Source: WTFY01 sp965205275 (lineage in GTDB: Bacteria > Pseudomonadota > Gammaproteobacteria > UBA4575). From it: a stretch of DNA of 64,000 nucleotides. The notes under the pieces were generated by a model, which was not told the DNA's origin, made no database searches, and saw only the letters and a program-made list of their open reading frames with translations. The stretch is from assembly GCA_965205275.1 (NCBI GenBank), contig OZ242168.1, positions 186,001 through 250,000 on the forward strand, in the 5' to 3' direction. The translations under genes were made by a program, and so were the position numbers. Shown piece after piece: positions 18,478 to 27,418 of the stretch. Within the stretch, counting starts at the first letter, position 1. The number at the start of each line of letters is the position of its first letter.

Positions 18478-20496
18478 ATGACCCGCGCTGTCAAGCATAC
18501 ACTGAAAAAGTTGCGTGAGGAGATTGAGCGGCACAGTCATGCCTACCATGTACTGGATGATCCGGTCATTCCGGATGCCGAGTACGATGCACTTTTTCGT
18601 ACCTTGCAAAAGCTTGAGGCAGACCATCCGGACCTGGTTACGGCCGATTCGCCTGCACAGCGAATCGGTGCCAAACCCCGGGATACGCTTCCGCCGGCCG
18701 AACATGAAGTGCCGATGCTGTCACTGGACAATGTTTTTGATGCCGGGGAACTGGAGGCCTTCGAGGCGCGCATCAGGGATCGTCTGGGAGGGGACGGCGA
18801 TATTGAGTATATCGCTGAACCCAAGATAGACGGCCTGGCGGTGAGTCTGGTATACGAAAAGGGTGTGCTGGTACGTGGTGCCACACGGGGGGACGGGGTC
18901 ACGGGTGAGGATGTTACGGGCAACATACGCACCATCCGTTCCGTTCCGTTACACCTGCAAAGGCATGCAGGCCTACCCGAAAAACTGGAAGTGCGTGGAG
19001 AGGTGTTCATGTCGAGGCAGGGGTTTGAGAGAATCAATGCCCAGGCAAGACATGAGGGCAAAAAAACATTTGTGAACCCCAGAAACGCTGCGGCGGGTTC
19101 CCTGCGCCGTCTTGACCCGCGCGATACGGCAAGGTATCCGCTTGATCTCTATTTTTACAATGCCACGAATATCACACAGCACACTTCCGTGCACACGCAG
19201 TTCGATGCACTGCAATATTTGAAAAAACTGGGCCTGAAAGTATGCGCTGAAGTCAAGCGGGTGTCCGGGTACAGGGGGTGCTTGGAGTATTACGAAGCAA
19301 TCCTGGGTAAAAAAGCGTCACTGGATTACGAGATGGATGGCGTGGTCTACAAGGTCAATGAGTTGGCTTTGCAGGGAACACTTGGCGTGGTTTCACGTGC
19401 CCCCCGCTGGGCAGTCGCGCACAAGTTCCCGGCACAGGAAGCGGTTACCCGGGTCACGGATATCAGGTTTCAGGTCGGGCGCACGGGTGTGTTGACTCCG
19501 GTTGCGAAGCTGGAACCGGTATTTGTAGGCGGGGCCACCGTAAGCAATGCCACCTTGCACAATATGGACGAGGTGAGGCGCAAGGATGTGCGCGTTGGCG
19601 ATGAAGTGATCATCAGAAGAGCGGGTGATGTGATCCCGGAAGTTGTGAAAACGGTTTTGAAGCCGGGTGCCGGGCGCAGTGAGGCCGTTCCTGTGCCCAA
19701 GGCATGTCCTGAGTGCAATGCGGAGGTTGTGCGGATTGAAGGCGAGACTGCGATGCGTTGCAGCGGAGGTCTGTATTGTCCGGCACAGCGCAAAGGTGTG
19801 ATCAAGCATTTCGCATCCAGAACGGCCATGGATATCGAAGGCCTGGGACACAAGCTGGTAGAGCAGCTTGTAGACAAGGAGCAGGTCTCAAGTGTAAAGG
19901 ATATCTTTTATCTTGCGAAAGAGCAGCTTGTCGCACTGGAACGCATGGGTGACCGGTCTGCCGAGAACCTGTTGAGTGCGATTGAGAAAAGCAGGCATAC
20001 CAGCCTGGCACGCTTTACATTTGCCCTGGGTATTCGTGGAGTAGGGGAGGCCACGGCGGCAGCCCTTGCAGACCATTTCCGGGGCTTCTACCCCTTGTCG
20101 CAGGCCAATGCCGAACAATTGCAGGAAGTTCCCGATGTGGGCCCTGTCATTGCAGAAAACATCACTGCATTTTTCAGGCAGCCGCATAATCAGGAAGTTA
20201 TTTCGGGATTGATCGATGCCGGAATTGTATGGGAGATCAAACCTGAGCCTGAAGAACGCAAGGCCCCCCTTGCCGGAAAGACCTATGTTCTTACCGGCAG
20301 GCTGGAAAAATTCAGTCGTACCGAAGCGGCGTCACAACTCAAGTCACTGGGTGCGAAAGTGACAGGCAGGGTGTCAAAGGAAACCACAGCAGTGTTTGCA
20401 GGGAAAAACCCGGGTTCGAAAATTGCACAGGCCGATTCACTTGGTGTGCCAGTGCGGACAGAAAAAGATCTGCTTGTCTTATTGAAGGATGAGTGA
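18478..20496 (+). CDS. ligA: NAD-dependent DNA ligase LigA
   Basis: 672 residues from the ATG at 18478, which has GGAAGG seven bases upstream; an in-frame GTG at 18463 is less likely. Domain order: Ia NMN-binding helices; adenylation domain with the catalytic lysine in EPKIDGLAVSL; OB fold; a four-cysteine zinc finger (CPECNAEV, then MRCSGGLYCPAQ); helix-hairpin-helix repeats; and a C-terminal BRCT domain (LAGKTYVLTGRLE). It seals nicks in replication and repair. Confidence 0.97.
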   Translation: MTRAVKHTLKKLREEIERHSHAYHVLDDPVIPDAEYDALFRTLQKLEADHPDLVTADSPAQRIGAKPRDTLPPAEHEVPMLSLDNVFDAGELEAFEARIRDRLGGDGDIEYIAEPKIDGLAVSLVYEKGVLVRGATRGDGVTGEDVTGNIRTIRSVPLHLQRHAGLPEKLEVRGEVFMSRQGFERINAQARHEGKKTFVNPRNAAAGSLRRLDPRDTARYPLDLYFYNATNITQHTSVHTQFDALQYLKKLGLKVCAEVKRVSGYRGCLEYYEAILGKKASLDYEMDGVVYKVNELALQGTLGVVSRAPRWAVAHKFPAQEAVTRVTDIRFQVGRTGVLTPVAKLEPVFVGGATVSNATLHNMDEVRRKDVRVGDEVIIRRAGDVIPEVVKTVLKPGAGRSEAVPVPKACPECNAEVVRIEGETAMRCSGGLYCPAQRKGVIKHFASRTAMDIEGLGHKLVEQLVDKEQVSSVKDIFYLAKEQLVALERMGDRSAENLLSAIEKSRHTSLARFTFALGIRGVGEATAAALADHFRGFYPLSQANAEQLQEVPDVGPVIAENITAFFRQPHNQEVISGLIDAGIVWEIKPEPEERKAPLAGKTYVLTGRLEKFSRTEAASQLKSLGAKVTGRVSKETTAVFAGKNPGSKIAQADSLGVPVRTEKDLLVLLKDE

Positions 20497-20683
20497 GGCT
20501 GGCAACCCGTCAGGTGCCGGACAGGTTGCAGTGTGCCAAATTAATAGGGGTCGTATGATGATATTCTGCTAGAATAAAAATGTTTCAGGTCAGGCATACG
20601 CCTGATGCCGGCTTGCCCGGCAATCGTTACGTTGATTTCCATACGATCAGTTTTGTTTTAGCAAATAGATTCAGTATTCCGGC

Positions 20684-21451
20684 TTGGCAAACATACACCC
20701 CACTGCAGTAGTCTCTCCCAGGGCAGAAATTGATACCGGTGTGACCATCGGTCCGCACAGTGTGGTGGAGGATCACGTAGTCATACAGTCCGGTACTGAA
20801 ATTGGACCGCAGTGTGTGGTGCACCCGTTTGTCAGGCTTGGCGCCGATAACCGGTTGCATGCGCAGGTGGTGCTTGGCGGATTGCCGCAGGATATTTCGT
20901 TTGCAGGCGGAGAAACCTGGGTTGAGATCAGGGACGGAAACGTTTTCCGTGAAAACTGTACGGTACATCGCTCCACCAGTCCGGACGTCCCCACCCGTAT
21001 CGGCAGCCGGTGTTACCTGATGAACAATTCGCATGTGGCGCACGACTGCCAGCTTGGGGATGAGGTGGTGTTAACGGCTTATGTGGGATTAAGCGGACAT
21101 ATCGAGATTGGTGACAAAGCCAATCTGGGCGGTCATGTAGGCACGCATCAGTTTATACGTATCGGCACATTGTCCATGGTGGCGGGCTATACCCCTGTGC
21201 GCAAGGACGTGATGCCGTATTGTTTGCTGGGAGGAGAACCAGTACGCCATTACCGGTTAAATGCCATTGGCCTGCGTCGTGCAGGGGTCAAAGGTGAGCG
21301 TTACGGCAAGCTGGAGCAGGCCTATCGGCGGTTACGCGAGGGTGAATCCGCAGAAAACCTGCACGGCACACCTGAGATCGAACTCCTTCGTGACTGGATG
21401 CTGGCGCCATCAAGGCGCGGCATATACGGGTTTTTGCAGCCGCAGGATTAG
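20684..21451 (+). CDS. LpxA-like UDP-N-acetylglucosamine acyltransferase
   Basis: 255 residues from a TTG start; an in-frame stop at 20666 rules out a longer form. Left-handed beta-helix acyltransferase: hexapeptide repeats in the first 190 residues, the catalytic-type histidine in NNSHVAHDC, and GTHQFIRIG followed by a C-terminal helical domain. LpxA starts lipid A synthesis by acylating UDP-GlcNAc. The gene lies outside the usual lpxD-fabZ-lpxA-lpxB cluster and next to a membrane protein and mpl. It may be the only lpxA or a divergent paralogue; the window cannot tell. Confidence 0.85.
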   Translation: MANIHPTAVVSPRAEIDTGVTIGPHSVVEDHVVIQSGTEIGPQCVVHPFVRLGADNRLHAQVVLGGLPQDISFAGGETWVEIRDGNVFRENCTVHRSTSPDVPTRIGSRCYLMNNSHVAHDCQLGDEVVLTAYVGLSGHIEIGDKANLGGHVGTHQFIRIGTLSMVAGYTPVRKDVMPYCLLGGEPVRHYRLNAIGLRRAGVKGERYGKLEQAYRRLREGESAENLHGTPEIELLRDWMLAPSRRGIYGFLQPQD

Positions 21452-21484
21452 CCCAGTGCCATTTATTTTTATTTCACCCGTACC

Positions 21485-22000
21485 ATGACCGGTTTCGTGA
21501 GAACGCTTTTCAATATATGCCTGTTGCGGGAAGGGCCGGAAGCGTTGCCGCATTCCCATGGGTTGCTGGGTGTGCTCATTGCCATCAGCTTTGCCGTTTC
21601 CGTATGCATTGGCTCAATGATCTACAGTGTAGCGGCTGCAGTGTTATCCAGCATTGCCGGATTATTCCTGTCGTTTGCATTTACAAAAATCTTGCTGTTT
21701 AAAAAACCGGAGCGCTTCCTGCAAACCTTCAGCGCGATGCTGGGTACGGTAACCCTGATCAATATTGTGTCCCTTCCGGGCAGCTATTCCCTGCGGTATC
21801 TGGAGCTTGGAGAGACCGCCGGACTGTTTTTTGGTATGGCCGGGTTTGCTCTTTTTGTATGGGTGGTCATTGTATACGGGTATATATTCAGCAAGGCACT
21901 GTCGTCTATGATGAGCTATGGCATTGCCATCAGCGTGGGTTATGCCCTGTTGCATATTATGGTGCTGGACCTGTTTATTTCCGGGAACATGACAGGTTGA
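21485..22000 (+). CDS. Small multi-pass membrane protein, function unknown
   Basis: 171 residues. I do not recognise a family with confidence. Five or so hydrophobic segments (about 25-50, 50-72, 85-100, 110-133 and 143-165) follow a short polar N-terminus; the layout resembles Yip1-like proteins. It starts 33 bp after the lpxA-like gene and its stop overlaps the mpl start (TGATG), so the three genes probably form an operon dealing with the cell envelope. Confidence 0.7.
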   Translation: MTGFVRTLFNICLLREGPEALPHSHGLLGVLIAISFAVSVCIGSMIYSVAAAVLSSIAGLFLSFAFTKILLFKKPERFLQTFSAMLGTVTLINIVSLPGSYSLRYLELGETAGLFFGMAGFALFVWVVIVYGYIFSKALSSMMSYGIAISVGYALLHIMVLDLFISGNMTG

Positions 22001-23382
22001 TGCATATACATATTCTTGGTATCGGTGGCACATTCATGGGCAGTCTGGCAGTCATTGCCCGGCAACTGGGGCATGAAGTGTCCGGTTCGGATGCCAATGT
22101 GTATCCGCCCATGAGCACGCAACTGGAGATGGCAGGTATCGAGATCAGGGAAGGCTATTCCGTCGATCATCTCCATCCCATGCCGGATCAGGTTATTGTG
22201 GGCAACGTCATGACGCGTGGTAATGAAGTTCTGGAGTACCTGCTGAACAACCGCCTGGCTTTTACATCCGGTCCGGCCTGGCTGCATGATCATGTCCTGC
22301 AGGATCGCTGGGTGCTGGCGGTCGCAGGTACGCACGGCAAGACCACTACCACCAGTATGCTGGCCTGGATACTGGAGTGTGGCGGATTGCAACCGGGATT
22401 TCTGATCGGTGGCGCACCGGAGAATTTCGAGTACGCTTCAAGGCTGGGGGAGTCGAAATACTTTGTAATCGAGGCGGACGAGTACGACACGGCATTTTTC
22501 GACAAGCGCTCGAAATTCCTGCATTACTGTCCACATACCCTGATACTGAATAACCTGGAATTCGATCACGCCGATATTTTTGACGGAATCGGGGATATAA
22601 AGCGCCAGTTCCACCATCTGGTGCGCATCATGCCGGGTGAGGGCCGGGTGATTATCAACCATGATGACCGGAATATACGGGACGTCATGGATATGGGGTG
22701 CTGGACAACGGTTGAATCCTTTTCCGCCAGCGACGCTTCGGCGACCTGGTTTGCCGATGAGATCGATGTACGGGCTTCGCGGTTTTCCCTGCGAAAGCAG
22801 GACAGGCCCTGCGGGACGGGCATGCTCGGATTGTCTGGCCGGCATAACATCGCAAATGCCGTCGCGGCAATCGCGGGTGCATGCCATGCCGGGGTACAGG
22901 TTGAAGAGGCGTTGCAGGCGCTGACGTCTTTTTCAGGCGTCAAATGCCGTATGGAGCATAAAGGAACGTTTGACGGGATCAGTGTATATGATGATTTTGC
23001 GCATCACCCGACTGAAATCGCAGCCACGATCTCGGCATTCAGGGGGCGGCAGCCGCAAGGCCGGATTGTGACGGTCTTTGAACCCCGCTCCAATACCATG
23101 CGCCTCGGAACACACACCGACCGGCTCGCTGGCGCATTCAATGATGCAGATACGGTGGTCATGTTTGAGCCCGGTGATCTTCAGTGGCCGCTTCAGGACG
23201 TAACAGACCAGATGAATCCGCCCGCCCATGTATGCACTACCGTTGATGCGATCATCGCCTTGCTACTGGATGAGGTCAAAGAGGGCGACAATATCCTGAT
23301 TTTGAGCAATGGCAGTTTTGACGGGTTGTCTGACCGGCTTGCCTTGCAGCTGTCGAGGCGTGAATCCTCCATTTTGCGCTGA
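22000..23382 (+). CDS. mpl: Murein peptide ligase Mpl
   Basis: 460 residues from the ATG at 22000, which overlaps the preceding stop. Mur-ligase fold: N-terminal ILGIGGTFMGSLA, the ATP loop AGTHGKTTTTSMLAW, the metal-site EADEYDTAFFDKRSKF and DDFAHHPTEI, which together distinguish Mpl from MurC. It joins the recycled tripeptide to UDP-MurNAc. The open frame extends upstream over the previous gene but has no family homology there. Confidence 0.95.
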   Translation: MHIHILGIGGTFMGSLAVIARQLGHEVSGSDANVYPPMSTQLEMAGIEIREGYSVDHLHPMPDQVIVGNVMTRGNEVLEYLLNNRLAFTSGPAWLHDHVLQDRWVLAVAGTHGKTTTTSMLAWILECGGLQPGFLIGGAPENFEYASRLGESKYFVIEADEYDTAFFDKRSKFLHYCPHTLILNNLEFDHADIFDGIGDIKRQFHHLVRIMPGEGRVIINHDDRNIRDVMDMGCWTTVESFSASDASATWFADEIDVRASRFSLRKQDRPCGTGMLGLSGRHNIANAVAAIAGACHAGVQVEEALQALTSFSGVKCRMEHKGTFDGISVYDDFAHHPTEIAATISAFRGRQPQGRIVTVFEPRSNTMRLGTHTDRLAGAFNDADTVVMFEPGDLQWPLQDVTDQMNPPAHVCTTVDAIIALLLDEVKEGDNILILSNGSFDGLSDRLALQLSRRESSILR

Positions 23383-23482
23383 CCGGATTTCCGAAGGGTA
23401 TGTATTGACCTGAATCACAGCCAGGACGTATGATCAGCGGTCGGTTACAATCCTTGATGCATGAAATGCATACATCCAGTAC

Positions 23483-23559
23483 CGGGGCATAGCGCAGTCT
23501 GGTAGCGCATCTGCTTTGGGAGCAGAGGGTCGGGGGTTCGAATCCCTCTGCCCCGACCA
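23483..23559 (+). tRNA. tRNA-Pro (anticodon TGG)
   Basis: 77 nt. Acceptor stem CGGGGCA pairs with TGCCCCG, the anticodon loop TTTGGGA puts TGG at 23517-23519, the T-arm is GGGGGTTCGAATCCCTC, and CCA is encoded at 23557-23559. It reads CCN proline codons. Confidence 0.97.
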
Positions 23560-24003
23560 ATCTACAAAGGGTCCATTCCGGTCACACCGGGGATTCAATT
23601 TCAAATTGCCGACTTACGAGAAAGTGGGTCCGCATTCAGCTGACGTTGATAAGATTCCTGTTTTTAACACGGGTAATAAATGGGGGAATTACCCGTCGAA
23701 TCAAAAGATTCAGGCATTAATTCAGCAAACTTATTTATCGACAATAACTTTGAAATGCTCGACAAAATAAATAATAACCGGCTATTCTGATGAGGCTCTA
23801 TTCTCAGGTAAAGCTTGTAAAAAGCTTGTAAAAAGCTTGTATCGCCTGATCTTGATCCGGTGCCGAGGTATGAAAATAAATACGATGGATGCTCGCCAAT
23901 CCACAAAGATCGGGGTGCCCTGTCATCTGTGAAGGCTTAGATTATTAAGCAACACCCCGAAGTGTGTACACATTGCTGCTACCGCTGCATGAAGGGAAAA
24001 AAA
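23560..24003. other. 444-bp region without a convincing gene; short tandem repeat
   Basis: Only short ORFs without recognisable content. At 23811-23841 an 11-bp unit (AAGCTTGTAAA) is repeated 2.8 times in perfect tandem. The stretch marks the change from conserved housekeeping DNA to accessory DNA just downstream of a tRNA gene; no integrase and no second copy of the tRNA 3' end was found nearby. Confidence 0.5.
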
Positions 24004-24501
24004 TTATTTTTTCTGGTAGATAATGTCGAAGGGTCTTGTGTAGGCCAGGTAAAAAATACATGGTTCTTTCTTGCCACAGATCAAAGCGTGTGGTGGTGCA
24101 TTTCCAGGAAAGCTGATGTAAGCAGGGCCGCGAAAATCAGTTTCTTCACCTTTATCAGAAACTAATTTGAAAGTGCCACTGATCCACACGTACAACTCTT
24201 CACTTGTGTGCGTGTGGCTCGGCACAACATATCCTGGTGGAATTCTCAAAATTGATTCGGAATTGGCTTTACCAAGATCACCGCGCAAGTGCGCAATCTC
24301 AGCACCATCAGGCAGACCATCAACAACCAAAGGTTCCCATACGAGTTTGTCTACATCGACAATAGTTTGATCATTTCCATATGCTATTGGTTTTTTGTTT
24401 GAGCCTAGCTCGTGTGCATGGCTTTGCGTAAAGATAATGATTGAAACAAGAAACAATAAATAAAATAGATATTTAAAATTATTTGTATTAATTGCATCCA
24501 T
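24004..24501 (-). CDS. Secreted single-domain cupin protein
   Basis: 165 residues. An N-terminal hydrophobic segment (about 10-26) ending near SHA predicts export. The cupin core shows PSHTHTSEELYVW, with two histidines and a glutamate as probable metal ligands, and a second motif GNAPPHALICG. AAGGAG precedes the ATG. Cupins of this size are enzymes or sugar/metal binders; no specific substrate can be deduced. Lower G+C than the upstream genes. Confidence 0.75.
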   Translation of the reverse strand: MDAINTNNFKYLFYLLFLVSIIIFTQSHAHELGSNKKPIAYGNDQTIVDVDKLVWEPLVVDGLPDGAEIAHLRGDLGKANSESILRIPPGYVVPSHTHTSEELYVWISGTFKLVSDKGEETDFRGPAYISFPGNAPPHALICGKKEPCIFYLAYTRPFDIIYQKK

Positions 24502-24724
24502 ATCTAACTTCTCCTTCTAACAGTTATTGGAACAATTGTGTAGATAATAGTACATCAATTGTGCCAAACAGATGCCCACAAAAAATCAACAAGTTAGATA
24601 GCGATGTATGTGCTTAGTGCGCAGTGAATTTGGAGGATTAAATAATTTTTGCGAAATCTCGAGGATTTTGAATCTCATACAAGTGTAGAGTTAGACTCCG
24701 ATATTACACAAAGGTAAATGATTA

Positions 24725-25072
24725 ATGATGTCTGATAAAAACTTATACCAATTCTTTTATCAAACAACTCCTGTGATGTTGCAGTTCATTGAGCGTGCAG
24801 TAATTTTAAGTGAAGGAAGTTCCTCGCATATTGATTCTGCATTAATGCAAGGGCATACCCAATCACCTGGCTCACCCGATTCATTCACACCATCCAGACG
24901 AGAGTTACTTAAAGCCGATGAGATCAAGCATCTTGAAAGAGAAAATATACTGACGGCTCTCAATAAAGTGAACTGGAAAATATCCAGCAAAAACAGCGCA
25001 TCTGAACTTTTAGGTATGAATGCATCGGCTTTAAATCCCAGAATCGCAAAACTTGGAATAAAGAAAAGTTAG
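24725..25072 (+). pseudogene. C-terminal remnant of a sigma-54-type (NtrC/FhlA-like) regulator
   Basis: 115 residues. The middle (FIERAVILSEGS) matches the end of a sigma-54 interaction AAA+ domain. Residues 68-113 (from IKHLERENILTALNKV through ASELLGMNASALNPRIAKLGI) are a Fis-type helix-turn-helix of the FhlA class. The sensor domain and nearly all of the ATPase are missing, and the first ~16 residues are unrelated. Best read as a decayed 3' end, although a free Fis-like DNA-binding peptide is possible. Confidence 0.7.
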
Positions 25073-25209
25073 ATTAGCAGCCTGTCTAAGTTTCAGAGGA
25101 GTAGTTGGTGCTTTGGCAGAAAACCTGCTGCAATGTGCCGACCGGAAAAAGTCGGGTATTGATTTTTGCGTCACGCCATACAAAAACAAAGGGTCTTCTA
25201 TCAGGCCAA

Positions 25210-25446
25210 TCAGTCTCGCAGTCGTAATCGAAGCCAGTTGGCAAGTTCATGCTTATCGATATGACCGGCCTCCACATCTTCTACGATCCAGACCGCATCC
25301 AGTGGGTCAAAGTCAAGATTACAACCGTTGTCGGCCAGAAATACGCATGCCGTCCGTCCCGCCATGTTCGGAAATCTGACGACCACGGATCCCCAGGACG
25401 ACGCTCGACGCAACCCAGATCCACGGGCCGGAGCCTCGACAGTCAT
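25210..25446 (-). CDS. Small hypothetical protein, second ORF of an overlapping pair
   Basis: 78 residues, no recognised family. Its ATG overlaps the stop of the upstream ORF (ATGA), the arrangement expected for translational coupling. It is basic at the N-terminus and acidic in the middle (DFDPLDAVWIVEDVEAG), ending LANWLRLRLRD. The coupled pair resembles a toxin-antitoxin or host-inhibition cassette in layout only; the sequence gives no proof of function. Confidence 0.35.
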   Translation of the reverse strand: MTVEAPARGSGLRRASSWGSVVVRFPNMAGRTACVFLADNGCNLDFDPLDAVWIVEDVEAGHIDKHELANWLRLRLRD

Positions 25447-25559
25447 TTTGCCAGCACTAGCAGCACCTTACGGTCGTCATGCATGATCTCCTCGGCAAGC
25501 GCCATCTGGCGGGCGAATTCCGGAGAATAAGGGGTAAGCCGGTAGCCGCTGTCCGCCAT
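25443..25559 (-). CDS. Very small hypothetical protein, first ORF of an overlapping pair
   Basis: 38 residues from the ATG at 25559 (MADSGYRLTPYSPEFARQMA, ending HDDRKVLLVLAK); the frame is open up to an ATG at 25640. Composition resembles short antitoxin-like helices, but no family was recognised. The stop overlaps the start of the next ORF by four bases. Confidence 0.3.
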   Translation of the reverse strand: MADSGYRLTPYSPEFARQMALAEEIMHDDRKVLLVLAK

Positions 25560-25640
25560 CTCGGTCAGATAACAGGTCCGAATCATATGAATGGGCAAGC
25601 ACTCCGTTACTATGAACCATCTGAAAACCTGATCATTCAT

Positions 25641-26048
25641 TATTTAATGTACAAATTGTCATCACTATTTTCTTGCATCATATTTGTGTATTGGTAATCC
25701 AGCAGAGTGATATTTCCTGATTCAATTTTTTCGCTGTATCAAAATAGTATAGAACTGTTATATTTGCAGGGCGTATCTGGGTTATAAGGAATTCTTATTT
25801 TGCGTTATTCAGCCGACTGTATATACTGTCAGTTAAGTAAAGTTATCAATAGTAACTGCCAGCAGTTTAATTCCTTAAGACTTTATCCACACGCAATTCC
25901 GTGTACGCGTACGTAATGTATTTGTTGGCTTTGTTAAGAAATAGTGTAAGGTCACAATGCAGTGGTCGACAGTCCATTGTTAAATATCCAAGGCAATGCA
26001 ATTTCATATAACCCATTCATTTGACACCCAGTTTGGTAGGAGAAAGTG
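25641..26048. promoter_or_regulatory. 408-bp leader of the amide-transport cassette with inverted repeats
   Basis: No gene. A/T-rich DNA contains a near-palindrome at 25815-25830 (14 of 16 positions symmetric around GTATATAC) and an inverted repeat CAGTTA/TAACTG at 25830-25835 and 25853-25858. AGGAG at 26038-26042 is the ribosome binding site of the binding-protein gene. Promoter elements could not be fixed, but this is where control of the cassette should lie. Confidence 0.35.
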
Positions 26049-27395
26049 ATGAGTAACGAAGAAAAAAAGATGAACAAAAACCAAAAAACAAGACGTAATA
26101 TTTTGAAAGGTGTGGCAGCCGGAGCTGCAGTTTCTGCATTTCCAGCGCCCTGGGTCAGGCGAGTGAATGCTTCGGATAAGATTCTTCTAGGTGTACCGTC
26201 ATCACTCTCTACGCCTTATGGGGTTGCGGATGACCAGGATCATCTCAATGGAACGATCCTTGCCCAGGAAGAAATCAATGCTGCCGGGGGTATTCAGGGG
26301 AGAGAGTTGGAGCTTTTTGTGCCGGATGTAGACAAGCTGAATCCTGAAAGTTGCAGACAAACCATTGCGGCATGCATAGATAAAAAAGTGCATGCAATTT
26401 CGAATGCATTTTTATTCGCGCCCATTCCGGCAATGGATGAATCGGCTAAATACAAATGTCCTTACTTGCAGGGCAATACGCAGCGCAATGCAACCGAAGC
26501 GTATAAGGCAGAACCGGAAAAATACAGCCACGTGTTACAGACCGATCCATCCGAAGTTAATTACGGATGGACGTATCCGCTGTGGCTTCAGCAAATGGAA
26601 AATGAGCAGGGATGGAAGCCAAAAAACAGGAAGATTCATATTGTTGCCGAACAAGTTGGTTACAATCAAACCATACTTAGAGCCGCGAGGGAATCGATTC
26701 CAAAATACGATTTTGAATTAGCTGAAGTAACCGATATTCAGTACCCTGTAAATGATTGGTCGCCCGTTATGCGGAGACTCAAGGAAGTGGATGCAGGCGC
26801 AATCATGATTGATCACTGGGTGGCTTCCGAATATGCTGCATTCTGTAAGCAATTTTCAGCCGACCCTGTCAAGGATTCACTGGTATACCTCCAGTATGGC
26901 CCGTCACAACCGGAATTTCTGGAACTTGGAGGCCGTGCTACCGAAGGATTTTGCTGGAGCACGGTTTTGGGGGTCTATGGCGATAAAATCGGTCAGGATT
27001 TCAGGGAGAAGTACCTGAAACGTTTCCCTGAATTCGGCACCAAAAAACGGAATACCATGGGCCTTGTGTACACGGGTAACGGTTACGACATCGTCAAGTA
27101 CCTCGAAAAATCATGGAATGCGACCAAGGCACTCGATACAACACCGGAAGATTTCAAGATGAATTGTGACTGGGTCCGGGCGAATCCAGATAGAGGTGTA
27201 TGTGGAATGATGGATATGAATAATGAATATCAGGAAGCACTCCACTATCCGGACAATGGATTCGGCAACCAGTCCGATTCACATGAAACCGGTATGAGCC
27301 AGCTCTACGTGCAAGTGCACGATGTGCAGCACAAGATTATCTGGCCTGATGCGATTGCCGAGGCAAAACTGCGACCCGCACCCTGGTGGGGATAA
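26049..27395 (+). CDS. ABC transporter substrate-binding protein, amide/urea/branched-chain amino acid type
   Basis: 448 residues from the ATG at 26049; a GTG three bases earlier is also possible. A twin-arginine-like leader (TRRNILKGVAAGAAVSAF) suggests export by Tat, with cleavage before about residue 40. The mature part is a type-I periplasmic binding fold (ILLGVPSSLSTPYGV, LAQEEINAAGGIQG) like UrtA, FmdD and LivK. First gene of a seven-gene cassette; together with the amidohydrolase subunits downstream, an amide or urea-like ligand is the most likely cargo. Ligand identity is inference. Confidence 0.88.
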   Translation: MSNEEKKMNKNQKTRRNILKGVAAGAAVSAFPAPWVRRVNASDKILLGVPSSLSTPYGVADDQDHLNGTILAQEEINAAGGIQGRELELFVPDVDKLNPESCRQTIAACIDKKVHAISNAFLFAPIPAMDESAKYKCPYLQGNTQRNATEAYKAEPEKYSHVLQTDPSEVNYGWTYPLWLQQMENEQGWKPKNRKIHIVAEQVGYNQTILRAARESIPKYDFELAEVTDIQYPVNDWSPVMRRLKEVDAGAIMIDHWVASEYAAFCKQFSADPVKDSLVYLQYGPSQPEFLELGGRATEGFCWSTVLGVYGDKIGQDFREKYLKRFPEFGTKKRNTMGLVYTGNGYDIVKYLEKSWNATKALDTTPEDFKMNCDWVRANPDRGVCGMMDMNNEYQEALHYPDNGFGNQSDSHETGMSQLYVQVHDVQHKIIWPDAIAEAKLRPAPWWG

Positions 27396-27418
27396 AGTAA
27401 CTACAGTGGGGGGGAATC

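Noticed and set aside
23276..23560. 94-residue minus-strand frame over tRNA-Pro starting VGAEGFEPPTLCSQSR
   Set aside because: It is the reverse complement of the tRNA gene plus the end of mpl, a common annotation artefact, with no protein family of its own.
25818..25833. LexA-like box (CTGT-N8-TCAG) upstream of the substrate-binding protein
   Set aside because: One half-site mismatch, no SOS-type gene downstream, and an A/T-rich context that produces such matches by chance.
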